Source: Burkholderia sp. WSM2232 (lineage in GTDB: Bacteria > Pseudomonadota > Gammaproteobacteria > Burkholderiales > Burkholderiaceae). Taken from it: a DNA stretch of 64,000 nt. Where the stretch lies: assembly GCF_000472545.1 (NCBI RefSeq), contig NZ_AWZV01000005.1:1-64000 (forward strand), written 5' to 3'. A model generated the notes under the pieces. That model was not told where the DNA came from and ran no database searches. It saw only the letters and a list, made by a program, of their open reading frames with translations. Every line of letters starts with the position of its first letter. Position 1 is the first letter of the stretch. Shown piece by piece: positions 8,520 through 17,287 of this stretch. The position numbers were made by a program, and so were the translations under genes.

Positions 8520-9971
8520 TCACGATCCCCCGACGCGATACCCGTCACTCAACGTCTTCATGAACGCGATGATGTCCTCGATATCCGCGTCGCTCATCGC
8601 GGGCTTATCGCCCAATTTCCGGTCGAAAGGCGCGTCAGAAGCATCCACGTTCGCGTGATACTGCGCGGGCAGATCGTTGTACTTCTGCACCTTGCCCGAC
8701 GCGTCGCGCGGATAGATTTTTTCCGGCGACGTATTGCGCAGGTTGTAGAAGTCCATCACCTGTTTCAGGTCGTGATACACGCCATTGTGAAAGAACACCT
8801 TGCGGTTCGCGACATTGCGCAGCGTCGGCGTGAGAAACATGCCGCAGTACTGCGTCTCTTTTGCGAGGTCATGACGAAACGGCCCACATACCCCCATATC
8901 GAAGAAGCTCGGGTCGCTGTTAGCAGGAATAGCCGGATTGCGCGGCACGCCAAGCGCCTCGAATTGGGTATCGGTGAACACCGGCGGCAAGCCGTCCTTG
9001 CCAGGCTGACTCAGGTGGCATCCCGCACAGTTGGCCTCGTCCTTGTCGTTGAACAGTTGCAGGCCGTGCAGTTCGGCACGCGTCAAGCGGGCCTTGCCTT
9101 CCAGCCAATAGTCATACTTGCTGGTAAAGGCGTGGAACGACGGGTCTTCAATCTGATAACGCCCCACGGCGAACATCGCCTCGGACACCAGCAGACTGGG
9201 GTTCGCCTCGATGGCCGGTCCAAAAATCTGCTTGAACTGGCCGATGTAGCGGGTGTGCAAAAGCTTCTGCGCAACGTCTTGCGGCGTCCTGTTAGCCATT
9301 TCCACCGGATTGGTTAGCGGCCCGATTGCCTGGTCCTGCAAAGTATCGGCGCGTCCGTCCCAGAAGAGACCGCCTTGCGGCACCATCGCCGCAGCAGCAG
9401 GCGCGGCGAGTGCCGTCTTTTGCGCGCGTTGCGCGCCAGCGGCTTGTGAAGCTAGTTGCGTCAGGTCCACCGGCGCGTCCGTGTCGCCCTGGTCCGGACC
9501 AATACTGAACGGCGCCTGACGATACAGATAAGTGAGCGACGGCGGCGGACGATAACCGGCTTCGTTCATATGCGCGCCGCCGAGTTGAACCGGAAACGCA
9601 TTATCCGGCGAATAAGAGCTGTTCGGCGAGTGGCAGGACGCGCACGACTGCGTGCCCGAAGCGGATAACGACTGGTCGAAGAATATCTCCTTGCCAAGCA
9701 GTGCAACCGCACTCAACGGTGCGCGCGCGGGACGCAGCAGATGCACCGGCTGCGGATTCGCGCCAGTAATCTCTTCGACAACCGCGCCGAGCGCAACCGG
9801 CATGCGCTCTGGGTAGATCAGTGCATACGCACCGAATGCAACGGTCGCGCTGACGATGCACGCAGCGGCCCACGCAATGACGCCGCGTAACGAGCGTTGC
9901 ACGCGGACAGGGCCCGGTTCGCCGCCGGCGGGAAATGTCGGCGGCAGGGCAGCGTCTGAAGTCTGGTTCAT
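8520..9971 (-). CDS. Di-haem cytochrome c peroxidase / MauG-family protein, membrane-anchored
   Basis: 483 residues. A single hydrophobic segment at about residues 29-52 would anchor it in the inner membrane with the body in the periplasm. Two c-type haem sites are present: CASCH at residues 110-114 and CAGCH in the middle of the protein (ANCAGCHLSQ). The GKEIFFDQSLSASGTQSCASCH start and the FTDTQFEALGVPRNP and FFHNGVYHDL segments are typical of the CcpA/MauG superfamily. It lies 220 bp downstream of, and co-oriented with, the phosphoesterase lipoprotein gene. It may reduce peroxide or carry out a MauG-like oxidation. Confidence 0.9.
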   Translation of the reverse strand: MNQTSDAALPPTFPAGGEPGPVRVQRSLRGVIAWAAACIVSATVAFGAYALIYPERMPVALGAVVEEITGANPQPVHLLRPARAPLSAVALLGKEIFFDQSLSASGTQSCASCHSPNSSYSPDNAFPVQLGGAHMNEAGYRPPPSLTYLYRQAPFSIGPDQGDTDAPVDLTQLASQAAGAQRAQKTALAAPAAAAMVPQGGLFWDGRADTLQDQAIGPLTNPVEMANRTPQDVAQKLLHTRYIGQFKQIFGPAIEANPSLLVSEAMFAVGRYQIEDPSFHAFTSKYDYWLEGKARLTRAELHGLQLFNDKDEANCAGCHLSQPGKDGLPPVFTDTQFEALGVPRNPAIPANSDPSFFDMGVCGPFRHDLAKETQYCGMFLTPTLRNVANRKVFFHNGVYHDLKQVMDFYNLRNTSPEKIYPRDASGKVQKYNDLPAQYHANVDASDAPFDRKLGDKPAMSDADIEDIIAFMKTLSDGYRVGGS

Positions 9972-10191
9972 GACGATGGTGACGAATGAGTTCTACGAAT
10001 GCGAGGGAAAAGCGAATCGAGCCAGCACCTGCGCACTGGCTCGACGGCCGGCCATGCTGAAAGGCGAGCCACGCGCTGCGTCATGCAAGCGCGTTCGTCC
10101 GCGATGCAGGCAACCGGCTCACACGCATCGCATCGACAACTACGCCTGACGACGGCCAACCATGAACGCACGGCTTGCGCCCGCGTCGCGC

Positions 10192-11985
10192 TCAGATGGC
10201 TGGAGCCGCCGCCAGCTTCGTGCCGAGGTTCGGGTCCAGATACAACGGCGGATTGTTGCCCGAGCCCGCGAAGTCGAACATGTTCATCATGCTGCCCGCG
10301 GTGGCGTCGAACGAACCGCCGCCGAGACGTTGACCGCCGAGCCAGTTGTCCTCGATGAAGCGAACTACCGACGCCTGCGTGATCGGCGTGTCGTCGACAA
10401 AATTGGCCTTCGCCCACGGCGACACCACGATAAACGGCGTACGTGTGCCCGGACCGCAGCGGCCATTCACCGCGCCGCCGTTCACGCCTTGCGGCTGCAC
10501 CGCGCCCGCTGCCGTGCATTGGCCTGCCGCGCTCAGGTTGTCGCTGCCCGCCACCGTCTTGCTGCCCGCCGATTGCGCGGTGGTCGAATCGAACGAGGAA
10601 CTCGTCGGCGCCTTGAAGCGGTGGTCGTACCAGCCGTCGGAGTCGTCATAGGCAATGATCACGGCCGTGTTCTTCCAGTCAGGCTGCTGCTGCAGGAAGT
10701 TGAGCACGTTCGTGACGAATGCCTGTTCGTCGATCGGGTCCGAGTTGCCCGGATGGCCGTCCCCAACGGCCGGCGCCTTCAGGAAGCTGACCGACGGATA
10801 GTTGCCTGCTTTCACCGCTGCAAAAAAGTCGTCGGTGTCGTACTGGTGATGAACCGGCGTTGCGGTGTTGTCCAGCGGATCGGTGGCACCGATCACCGCG
10901 GTCGACGAAGGACGCGTATGCGCGAGGTTCGCTGTGCTCGCGTAGTACTGGAACCACGCATGGTGTTGCACATAGTCGGTCTTCGTCGCGTTGAGCACCT
11001 GCGAGAACGTGGAACGCGCACAGCCGGTCGTGCCGTTGGCGTTCACCGTCTGCGGATTGAAGCCGCCCATGAAGCCGCCCCACGTGATGTTCTTCGCGTT
11101 GAGCAGGTCGCCAATGTTCTTGTTGGCCGCCGACATGGTGCCGGTCACCTTGCTGCCCGCCGCAATCGTACAGACGTCGCCCGTGGGGTCGAGGTCGCCG
11201 ACCATCGTAAAGCCGCCGGCTGAATCAGGAATCGCGTTGGCCGACGGGCCGCCCGCCACGATCACGCCGTTGTTCTGCCCCGAGACCACAGCGAGTGCGC
11301 CCGGTGTCGACGGACCGTACGTGTCGGTGTAGGCGTTCTGGTTCATCGCGAAGTGCTGCGCGTAGTTCCACAGCGCCGTGACAGTGTTGCCGTCGAAATA
11401 GCCGAGCACCTGGCCCTTGGTCGCGAATGCGCCAGTGCTGCCCGCGATTGTCGAACCAGCGGCCGTGAAGAGCGGGAACGAGTCCATTGCGCCGTTGTTG
11501 TACGCGAGCTGTTCGGCGGCATAGGCGTGATTCTGGCTCGACGTGTTCGCCTGCGAACGATCGAGGCGGAACGGCAGCAGATCCGCCGCGGGCAGCCCCA
11601 AACCTGCAATCGTCACGGCGCCGACTGTGCGACCCGCCGTATTCGGCGACGTGGGAAGCGCGTTCGGGTTCGTCGCGATCAGGTTGTTGCTCGCGAGGTT
11701 GTTGACCGTCGGCGTGCCCGCTGCTGCCGTGAATTGCGGTTCGCCGACGGGGTTCGATGCTTGCGGATAGGTAGCGAAGTAGTGATCGAACGAGACGTTC
11801 TCGCCGAAAATCACGACCACATGCTTGATCGGCGTGGCGGTGGCAAGGGCATCCTGCGCGGTCACGGTGGGCGCCGGGGACGAAGCCGGCGTCGACGAAG
11901 CAGTCGAATTGACGTTGTGATCGCCGCAGGCCGCGAGCGTCAGCAGCGCGGCAAACGGAATGGGTAACAGGGTTCTGCGAAACAT
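10192..11985 (-). CDS. Phosphoesterase-family lipoprotein (phospholipase C / acid phosphatase AcpA type)
   Basis: 597 residues, starting at 11985 with GGAGCC upstream. The N-terminus has a lipoprotein signal with lipobox LAAC at about residues 17-20, followed by a Ser/Thr/Pro-rich linker. The catalytic N-terminal motif of this superfamily is KHVVVIFGENVSFDHYF, which holds the metal-binding Glu-Asn and His-Tyr region. Later segments VIIAYDDSDGWYDH and GPGTRTPFIVVSPWAK are also characteristic. The enzyme is predicted to hydrolyse phosphate esters outside the cytoplasm. Acid phosphatase and phosphatidylcholine-type phospholipase C share this fold, so substrate is undecided. A choline-releasing activity would suit the betaine island nearby, but this is speculation. 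Confidence 0.85.
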   Translation of the reverse strand: MFRRTLLPIPFAALLTLAACGDHNVNSTASSTPASSPAPTVTAQDALATATPIKHVVVIFGENVSFDHYFATYPQASNPVGEPQFTAAAGTPTVNNLASNNLIATNPNALPTSPNTAGRTVGAVTIAGLGLPAADLLPFRLDRSQANTSSQNHAYAAEQLAYNNGAMDSFPLFTAAGSTIAGSTGAFATKGQVLGYFDGNTVTALWNYAQHFAMNQNAYTDTYGPSTPGALAVVSGQNNGVIVAGGPSANAIPDSAGGFTMVGDLDPTGDVCTIAAGSKVTGTMSAANKNIGDLLNAKNITWGGFMGGFNPQTVNANGTTGCARSTFSQVLNATKTDYVQHHAWFQYYASTANLAHTRPSSTAVIGATDPLDNTATPVHHQYDTDDFFAAVKAGNYPSVSFLKAPAVGDGHPGNSDPIDEQAFVTNVLNFLQQQPDWKNTAVIIAYDDSDGWYDHRFKAPTSSSFDSTTAQSAGSKTVAGSDNLSAAGQCTAAGAVQPQGVNGGAVNGRCGPGTRTPFIVVSPWAKANFVDDTPITQASVVRFIEDNWLGGQRLGGGSFDATAGSMMNMFDFAGSGNNPPLYLDPNLGTKLAAAPAI

Positions 11986-12358
11986 GTGGCAGGCTCCAGA
12001 TTCGACTTCGCCGTTCAGCGTTTCCAACGATGCAGGCGTGGAATTCGCCGGGGATGCTGTTTATTGGAAATGGTGCGGAACCTGCCGATGCGAGATCTTT
12101 CAGCCCGACAGGCTGCGCGCATTGAAACACTCGATGATTAAGATTTAAGGGCGCGCATATTACGTCGGCTCTCGATCCACCTTCAATTGCATAACGTTGC
12201 TGACGTGGAGCTAACAAAGTTGGGCGCGAGGCAGCACACGCAGTGGTCATACGCGGGCCGCGAGGCATGCGGAATGCTGCTGCAGGCAAACGTACTTCGC
12301 GCGGCACACCGGCTGAGACCGGCGTGCTGCGACCCGTTATCTTTCCGAGGACTTTGCC
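11986..12358. other. Divergent intergenic region, no gene seen
   Basis: 373 bp between the leftward phosphoesterase gene and the rightward SDR gene. It includes an AT-richer patch near 12125-12160 suitable for promoters. No RNA gene or clear operator was recognised. Confidence 0.4.
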
Positions 12359-13375
12359 ATGACAGTGAAGCTCAAACCGGTAGCGCAGCAGGCGATCGTC
12401 ATTACAGGTGCGACGAGCGGCATTGGTCTTGCCACTGCGCGTCTTGCCGCCAGCAGAGGCGCGCGCCTCATGCTGATCGCACGCGACGAGGAGGCGCTGC
12501 GCACGCTCGCCACCCAACTCGCCGACCAGGGCGCGCTCGTCGAATACGCCATCGCCGACGTCGGCAATGCGGACCAATTGCAGGCAGCGGCGGACAAGGC
12601 CATTGCCCGTTTCGGCGGGTTCGACACATGGGTCAACAACGCGGGCGCGTCGATTTTCGGACGTTGCGCCGATGTACCCATCGACGAGCAGAAGGCGTTG
12701 TTCGAGACGAACTTCTGGGGTGTGGTGCAGGGTTCGATGATTGCGCTTGCGCACCTGAAACAGCGCGGTGGTGCGCTCGTGAACCTCGGCAGCGAACTGT
12801 CCGATATCGCCTTGCCGTTACAGGCGGCATATGTTGCGTCGAAACACGCAGTGAAGGGCTACACTGACGCGTTGCGCATGGAGCTGATCGAAGAGCGCGC
12901 GCCGGTTTCTGTAACGCTGATCAAACCGTCCGGCATTCATACGCAGTTCGTCGAGCACGCGCGCAACCATCTCGACGTGCAGCCCAAATTACCGCCGCCG
13001 GTCTACGCTCCGGACATCGTCGCGAAGGCGATCCTGCATGCCGCTTGCACGCCGGTTCGCGATCTCTACGTGGGTGGGGCATCGGCAGCCATGGTGACGT
13101 TCGCGCGCCGGGCGCCCAATCTGTATGACCGTGTAATGAGCCGCTTCGGCATTGCATCGCAACGCACAGACGAACCGCCGCGTACTCCTGACGGAAATCA
13201 GGGGGCCGATGGGGCATTGCGGGAGCGTTCGGGGCAAAAGCGCAGGGTGCTCGAATCCAGCTTGTATACGCAGGCTTCGATGCATCCGCGGCAAACCGCA
13301 TTGCTTGCCGCGGGCGCCGCTGCGGTATGGATGCTGGCGCGTTATGCTAGGTCCTCGCATACGAGCCGGGTGTGA
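12359..13375 (+). CDS. Short-chain dehydrogenase/reductase (SDR) with C-terminal membrane segment
   Basis: 338 residues, starting at 12359 after an AGGACTTTGCC leader. The classical SDR features are visible: cofactor loop TGATSGIG at about residues 17-24, NNAGAS at about 97, an active-site Ser in LGSELSD, and the YVASK Tyr-x-x-x-Lys pair at about 158-162. The last ~70 residues lie beyond the SDR fold and end in a hydrophobic helix (ALLAAGAAAVWMLARYA), so the enzyme may be tethered to the membrane. Substrate unknown. The nearest named groups are DltE-like and YqjQ-like SDRs. Confidence 0.88.
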   Translation: MTVKLKPVAQQAIVITGATSGIGLATARLAASRGARLMLIARDEEALRTLATQLADQGALVEYAIADVGNADQLQAAADKAIARFGGFDTWVNNAGASIFGRCADVPIDEQKALFETNFWGVVQGSMIALAHLKQRGGALVNLGSELSDIALPLQAAYVASKHAVKGYTDALRMELIEERAPVSVTLIKPSGIHTQFVEHARNHLDVQPKLPPPVYAPDIVAKAILHAACTPVRDLYVGGASAAMVTFARRAPNLYDRVMSRFGIASQRTDEPPRTPDGNQGADGALRERSGQKRRVLESSLYTQASMHPRQTALLAAGAAAVWMLARYARSSHTSRV

Positions 13376-13559
13376 ACAAGCCGGGCGTGAGCGGCCTGCT
13401 GCCTTCAGGCTTTAGCTGCGCCCACGCTCCACATAGCGGGACAAAGGATAGCGCCGCAGTCGCACCAAAGCAGTGCCCGTGCGGTGCCGGCGCGATCCTT
13501 CGTCCTCCGATGCAATCCGGCAGCGCGCTTTTGAACCAGCTTGTTCAACTGCTCGAGAC

Positions 13560-13928
13560 TTAACCTCCGCCGCCGTTCGGAGTGGCCACACTCAGTTTGT
13601 TCGACACCGATTTCACGCCGGCGACGTTTTTCGCCACCTCTTCGGCCTGCGGAATCTGTGCGCCGTCGGGCACCGATCCGGTCAACGTGACCGCACCGCC
13701 GCGAGCACGAACATACACGTTCGATACGTCGAAGCCTTGGGCTTTGGACAACGCCTTGCGCACGTCCAGCCCGAGCTTGCGGTCCGCCTTTTTCACTGTT
13801 TTCGTGCGCGAAGTGCTCGATGCCGCCATGCCGGAGTCCGTCGTGCCGCTCGCTTGCGCATAAGCGCTCGACGCCGTCGCAACGCACAACGCAATGCCGA
13901 GCGCCTTCAGAAGGTTGACTGTTTTCAC
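13560..13928 (-). CDS. BON-domain periplasmic protein
   Basis: 122 residues. The N-terminal signal peptide ends at about AYAQA (residues 21-25). A Ser/Thr-rich linker follows, then one BON domain (about residues 50-115) with DVRKALSKAQGFDVSNVYVRARGGAVTLTGSVPDGAQIPQAEEVAKNVAGVKSVSNKL, which has the conserved glycine of the family. BON proteins (OsmY-like) are envelope-stress or phospholipid-binding proteins. The protein ends in a Gly-rich tail. It is a single-gene unit with a GGATGGAGAA ribosome-binding region. Confidence 0.88.
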   Translation of the reverse strand: MKTVNLLKALGIALCVATASSAYAQASGTTDSGMAASSTSRTKTVKKADRKLGLDVRKALSKAQGFDVSNVYVRARGGAVTLTGSVPDGAQIPQAEEVAKNVAGVKSVSNKLSVATPNGGGG

Positions 13929-14339
13929 GTTTTCTCCATCCTTAAAAGGTTAATGTCGCTTCGTTGCATGCAAGAAAAACCGCGCCTGTGAGCGGTTTCG
14001 TGCTCACGGGGAGCATCCTGTTTTGTGCCACCACCGTTACGGTGGCGCTCCCGGCGCGTTTAAACAATAGTCCAGCGCACGCGCTCATGCTCGAAAAAGC
14101 TGACTATGGCGCGAACTGGTGTGCTTCTGGCAGCAAGATGCGTCCACGCGTGTGAATCGCGTGTGAATCATATGCACGCGAGCGGGCTGGACCAATCGGG
14201 GCACGCAGCAGTACGCGCCAGACGGTTTCGCATTAAGCTCTGAGCGCGAGCCGTGCATGGCATCGTGCGGCATCCGCGGCAGTGAACCATACGTCGTGAA
14301 CATCATGAATACGCTTGCCAACTTAAGAGGAGTCAGCCC
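13929..14339. other. Intergenic region with inverted repeats
   Basis: 411 bp between the divergent BON and DUF4148 genes, with no credible gene. It contains an inverted repeat at 13985-14010 (GTGAGC ... GCTCAC extended to 9 bp with one wobble pair, 8-nt loop) and a shorter one near 14029-14050. One of these could be an operator or leader structure for the BON gene. Confidence 0.35.
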
Positions 14340-14657
14340 ATGAAGCGCAATACCGTCAAACAGATCATGCTCGGCCTTGCAGTATCCGCGCTGGTAGCGG
14401 GAGGCATGCCGCTTGCCGCCGCGCAGACCAACCCCGGCACCGACGCGCAAACTGCGCAACCGGGTGCAACCGGCACGGCGAAGCCGACCAAGGCCGAGCG
14501 CAAAGCGGCCCGCAAGCAGGCGCGCGCGAAGAAGAATGCTGAGTTGAAGAAGCTCGAAGATGCGGGTTATCAGCCGTCGCGCGACGACCCTAACTACCCG
14601 AGCGACCTGCAGAAAGCGCAGAAAAAGGCGGGTATCGGCACAGGCGCAAGCCAGTAA
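14340..14657 (+). CDS. Small secreted DUF4148-like protein
   Basis: 105 residues with a strong AGAGGAG ribosome-binding site 8-9 nt before the ATG. A signal peptide (about residues 1-28, ending PLAAAQ) is followed by a short Thr/Pro/Gly linker and a Lys/Arg/Ala-rich helix. The C-terminal segment LEDAGYQPSRDDPNYPSDLQKA matches the usual end of Burkholderia DUF4148 proteins (LxxAGYxP ... DPxYPxDLQxA). Function of the family is not established. Confidence 0.8.
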   Translation: MKRNTVKQIMLGLAVSALVAGGMPLAAAQTNPGTDAQTAQPGATGTAKPTKAERKAARKQARAKKNAELKKLEDAGYQPSRDDPNYPSDLQKAQKKAGIGTGASQ

Positions 14658-14679
14658 GCATTAACCCGTAGTCGAGGCT

Positions 14680-14711
14680 GCCGTGCGGTGCGATGGTGCA
14701 TGCCGCACGGC
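14680..14711 (+). terminator. Stem-loop after the DUF4148-like gene
   Basis: Nine-bp perfect stem GCCGTGCGG / CCGCACGGC with a 14-nt loop, 22 nt after the stop codon. It lacks a T tract, so terminator activity is uncertain. Confidence 0.45.
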
Positions 14712-15032
14712 TTGGACTCATGACGCAGCAGCGTGCGTCGGGTAGCGCTGTTCGCCTCGTCGCATGGCCCGTTCTATTCGTCCGATGTTGCTTTGCGCGC
14801 CCGCCTGGCGGGCGCTTCGCGTCGTCGCGTTTGCGCTGATCGAAGCGTCGGGCAAGCGTGACACTAGGCGCCTATCCTGTGTTGCGCCGCGGCATTACTG
14901 CACCTCGCGAGCGCATCTCACATGCGCCGCAAAAATCCCTTCATTTGCCTTGGAGCGACATCGCGCGCGGCCAGGGCCGATATCCTTCAAACCCTTGACC
15001 AGCAAGGGTTTCGCGTCCGCGTGACGAAGCGT

Positions 15033-15052
15033 ATGCGACACGGGTGTCGTAT
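15033..15052. promoter_or_regulatory. Palindromic candidate operator upstream of proV
   Basis: ATGCGACACGGGTGTCGTAT: the arms CGACAC/GTGTCG are perfect around a 2-bp centre and extend outward by AT/AT with one mismatch. It lies 150-170 bp before proV and 13 bp before the TGTCGCAAA site, so it may be part of the same control region. Confidence 0.5.
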
Positions 15053-15064
15053 TTCCACATGTGC

Positions 15065-15087
15065 TTGTCGCAAATAGTCGGCTAGGC
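15065..15087 (+). promoter_or_regulatory. Candidate GbdR/GlxA-family operator (proV copy)
   Basis: TTGTCGCAAATAGTCGGCTA followed by GGCG closely matches a site upstream of glyA: the first 20 positions differ at only three. Two GTCG half sites are 10 bp apart, one helical turn, as expected for AraC-type monomers with two HTH motifs. The regulator assignment is inferred. Confidence 0.55.
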
Positions 15088-15203
15088 GTACTTTTTTCTG
15101 GCAACTATGTATGCACAGCGCGGACGGACGTCCGCGACGCAGCTTTGCATGGGACCAGGGCATGGGCTTCGCACCGACTCTGGCCGACATAGGAGAGCAT
15201 TCA

Positions 15204-16385
15204 ATGAATTCCCCGAAGGTCGTGGTTGAAGGGCTGTGCAAGGTGTTCGGCACCAACCCGAAACAGGCGCTCGGCATGCTGGCAGGAGGCGCGACGAAAG
15301 AAGAAGTTTTCGCGCGCACCGGCCAGATTGTCGGCGTTCACAACGTATCATTCGAAGTGAAGGAAGGCGAGATCTTCGTGCTCATGGGCCTGTCTGGCTC
15401 GGGCAAGTCGACGCTGATACGCCTGATCAACCGGTTGGTGGAACCGTCGGCGGGCAAGGTGCTGATCGACGGCCGCGATGTGGCCAGCGTGCCGCGCAGC
15501 GAGTTGACGGCGCTGCGCCGCAAGGACATGAGCATGGTGTTCCAGTCGTTCGCGCTGATGCCGCAACGCACGGTGCTCTCCAATGCGGCCTTCGGACTCG
15601 AGGTCGCGGGGGTGGGACGCAAGGAGCGCGAAGCGCGCGCCATGACGGTGCTGGAGCAGGTGGGCCTCGCGCCGTTCGCGCAAAAGCTGCCGGCGCAGTT
15701 GTCGGGCGGCATGCAGCAGCGCGTGGGTCTCGCGCGTGCACTGGCCGTGAACCCGTCGCTGATGATCATGGACGAAGCGTTCTCCGCCCTCGATCCGCTC
15801 AAGCGCAAGGAAATGCAGAACGTGCTGCTCGAACTGCAACGCGAGCAGCAGCGCACGATTCTATTCGTGTCGCACGATCTCGAAGAAGCCATGCGCATTG
15901 GCACGCGGATCGCGATCATGGAAGGCGGCAAGGTGGTGCAGATCGGCACGCCGCAGGAGATCATCACCAATCCCGCCGACGACTATGTGCGCGCATTCTT
16001 CGAAGGCATCGACACGAGCCGCTATCTGACCGCCGGCGATCTGATGCAGACCGACGCCGTGCCGCTCATGCATTCGCACTCCGCGCAGATCGACGTGTCC
16101 AGCGTGTCGGCAACGCTGAACGGCAGCGCGGAATACGCGTTCGTGCTCGACAGCGAGCGCAAGATTCGCGGCTTCGTGTGCCGCGACGAAACGGGCAACG
16201 CGTCGGCGAAACTCAATTACGTGGAATGCATCCGGCGCAGCACGCCGCTAGACGATGTGGTCCAACGCGTGGTGGCGAGCCGCGCGCCCTTGCCGGTCGT
16301 CGAAGCAGACGGCTCCTACTGTGGTTCGGTCAACAAGACGAACGTGCTGCACGTTCTCACGCGCCATCGAGGTTCTCATGTCTGA
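15204..16385 (+). CDS. proV: Quaternary-amine ABC transporter ATPase (ProV/CbcV/ChoV-like)
   Basis: 393 residues. Walker A GLSGSGKST is at residues 62-70, the Q-loop in MVFQSFALMP, the signature LSGGMQQR, Walker B LMIMDEAFSALDP and a His-loop in VSHDLEEA. The N-terminal VEGLCKVFGTNPKQAL is typical of ProV/OpuAA. About 110 residues after the ABC domain form a CBS-like regulatory region. It overlaps proW by 8 bp. With proW it is the only complete quaternary-amine core transporter in the window and could serve several binding proteins (choline, betaine, carnitine), as the CbcVW core does in Pseudomonas. Confidence 0.93.
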   Translation: MNSPKVVVEGLCKVFGTNPKQALGMLAGGATKEEVFARTGQIVGVHNVSFEVKEGEIFVLMGLSGSGKSTLIRLINRLVEPSAGKVLIDGRDVASVPRSELTALRRKDMSMVFQSFALMPQRTVLSNAAFGLEVAGVGRKEREARAMTVLEQVGLAPFAQKLPAQLSGGMQQRVGLARALAVNPSLMIMDEAFSALDPLKRKEMQNVLLELQREQQRTILFVSHDLEEAMRIGTRIAIMEGGKVVQIGTPQEIITNPADDYVRAFFEGIDTSRYLTAGDLMQTDAVPLMHSHSAQIDVSSVSATLNGSAEYAFVLDSERKIRGFVCRDETGNASAKLNYVECIRRSTPLDDVVQRVVASRAPLPVVEADGSYCGSVNKTNVLHVLTRHRGSHV

Positions 16386-17280
16386 AGTCATTCCACTTGG
16401 CGCCTGGGTCGATCACGGCGTTCACTATCTGCTCGATCACGACGCAAAGACCTTTGATTCGATCGGCAAGGTCATCGAGAGCTTCGCGGCCATTGTCGAA
16501 CACGGCCTGCAAGCAGTGCCGATGTGGGCGCTCATGGCGTTCTTCGTCGGTATCGGTTTATGGCGCGTGGGCTGGCGTTTTGCGCTGTTCACGCTGCTCG
16601 CGATGCTGCTGATCTACGGCACTGGCTTCTGGGACCAGATGGTCATTACGCTGGGCCTCACGCTGTCGTCCACCTTTATCAGTCTCGTGCTCGGCGTGCC
16701 GCTCGGCATCTGGACCGCGAAGAGCCGCACCGTGGAAATGATGGTGCGTCCCGTGCTCGATCTGATGCAGACCATGCCCGCATTCGTCTATCTGATTCCG
16801 GCTGCGATGCTGTTCGGTCTTGGCCGCGTGCCCGGAATTCTGTCCACCGTGATCTTCGCAATGCCGCCCGCGGTACGTCTCACGTCGCTCGGCATCAAGC
16901 ACGTGAACCGCGAAATCGTCGAAGCAGGGCAGGCGTTCGGCTGCACGCCATGGCAACTGCTCTACAAGGTCCAGTTTCCCAACGCGCTGCCGTCCATCAT
17001 GACGGGTGTAAACCAGACCATCATGATGGCGTTGTCGATGGTGATTATCGCGTCGATGGTGGGCGCGGGCGGTCTCGGTAACGACGTGCTCGCCAGTATT
17101 CAGCGGCTCGACATCGGGCTTGGCTTCGAGAGCGGACTTTCGGTCGTGATGCTCGCGATCATTCTGGACCGCATTACGGAGAGCTTTGGCCGCTCGCCCG
17201 GCATGGCACGCGCGCCGCTCCTCTCCGGCTTGCGCAATCTGATGAAGGTGCGCCGCGCGCCGACGGCGCAGCACAGCTGA
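16378..17280 (+). CDS. proW: Quaternary-amine ABC transporter permease (ProW/CbcW/ChoW-like)
   Basis: 300 residues with an extended N-terminal soluble/amphipathic part, then six or so membrane helices. The binding-protein-dependent permease loop is seen in REIVEAGQAFGCTPWQLLYKVQFPNALPSI (the EAA motif contacting ProV). TLSSTFISLVLGVPLGIWTAKS is typical for ProW. Its ATG lies within the proV end and its stop is 7 bp before the regulator gene, so the genes are co-transcribed. Substrate is glycine betaine, choline or carnitine by context. Confidence 0.92.
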   Translation: MSEVIPLGAWVDHGVHYLLDHDAKTFDSIGKVIESFAAIVEHGLQAVPMWALMAFFVGIGLWRVGWRFALFTLLAMLLIYGTGFWDQMVITLGLTLSSTFISLVLGVPLGIWTAKSRTVEMMVRPVLDLMQTMPAFVYLIPAAMLFGLGRVPGILSTVIFAMPPAVRLTSLGIKHVNREIVEAGQAFGCTPWQLLYKVQFPNALPSIMTGVNQTIMMALSMVIIASMVGAGGLGNDVLASIQRLDIGLGFESGLSVVMLAIILDRITESFGRSPGMARAPLLSGLRNLMKVRRAPTAQHS

Positions 17281-17287
17281 GCCGCCT

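Larger units (their letters stand above)
14712..15203 (+). other. Promoter region of proVW
   Basis: No gene is supported in this stretch; short frames here look random. The right half carries a near-perfect palindrome (15033-15052) and a candidate GbdR-type site (15065-15087), followed by a T-rich run and a possible -10 (TATGTA, 15106-15111). The ATG at 15204 has TAGGAGAG upstream. Confidence 0.4.

Noticed and set aside
10162-11223. Plus-strand frame opposite the phosphoesterase gene
   Set aside because: Composition shadow of a gene with a lipobox and conserved phosphoesterase motifs.
14764-15024. 86-codon frame upstream of proV
   Set aside because: No protein-like pattern or ribosome-binding site, in a region that looks regulatory.
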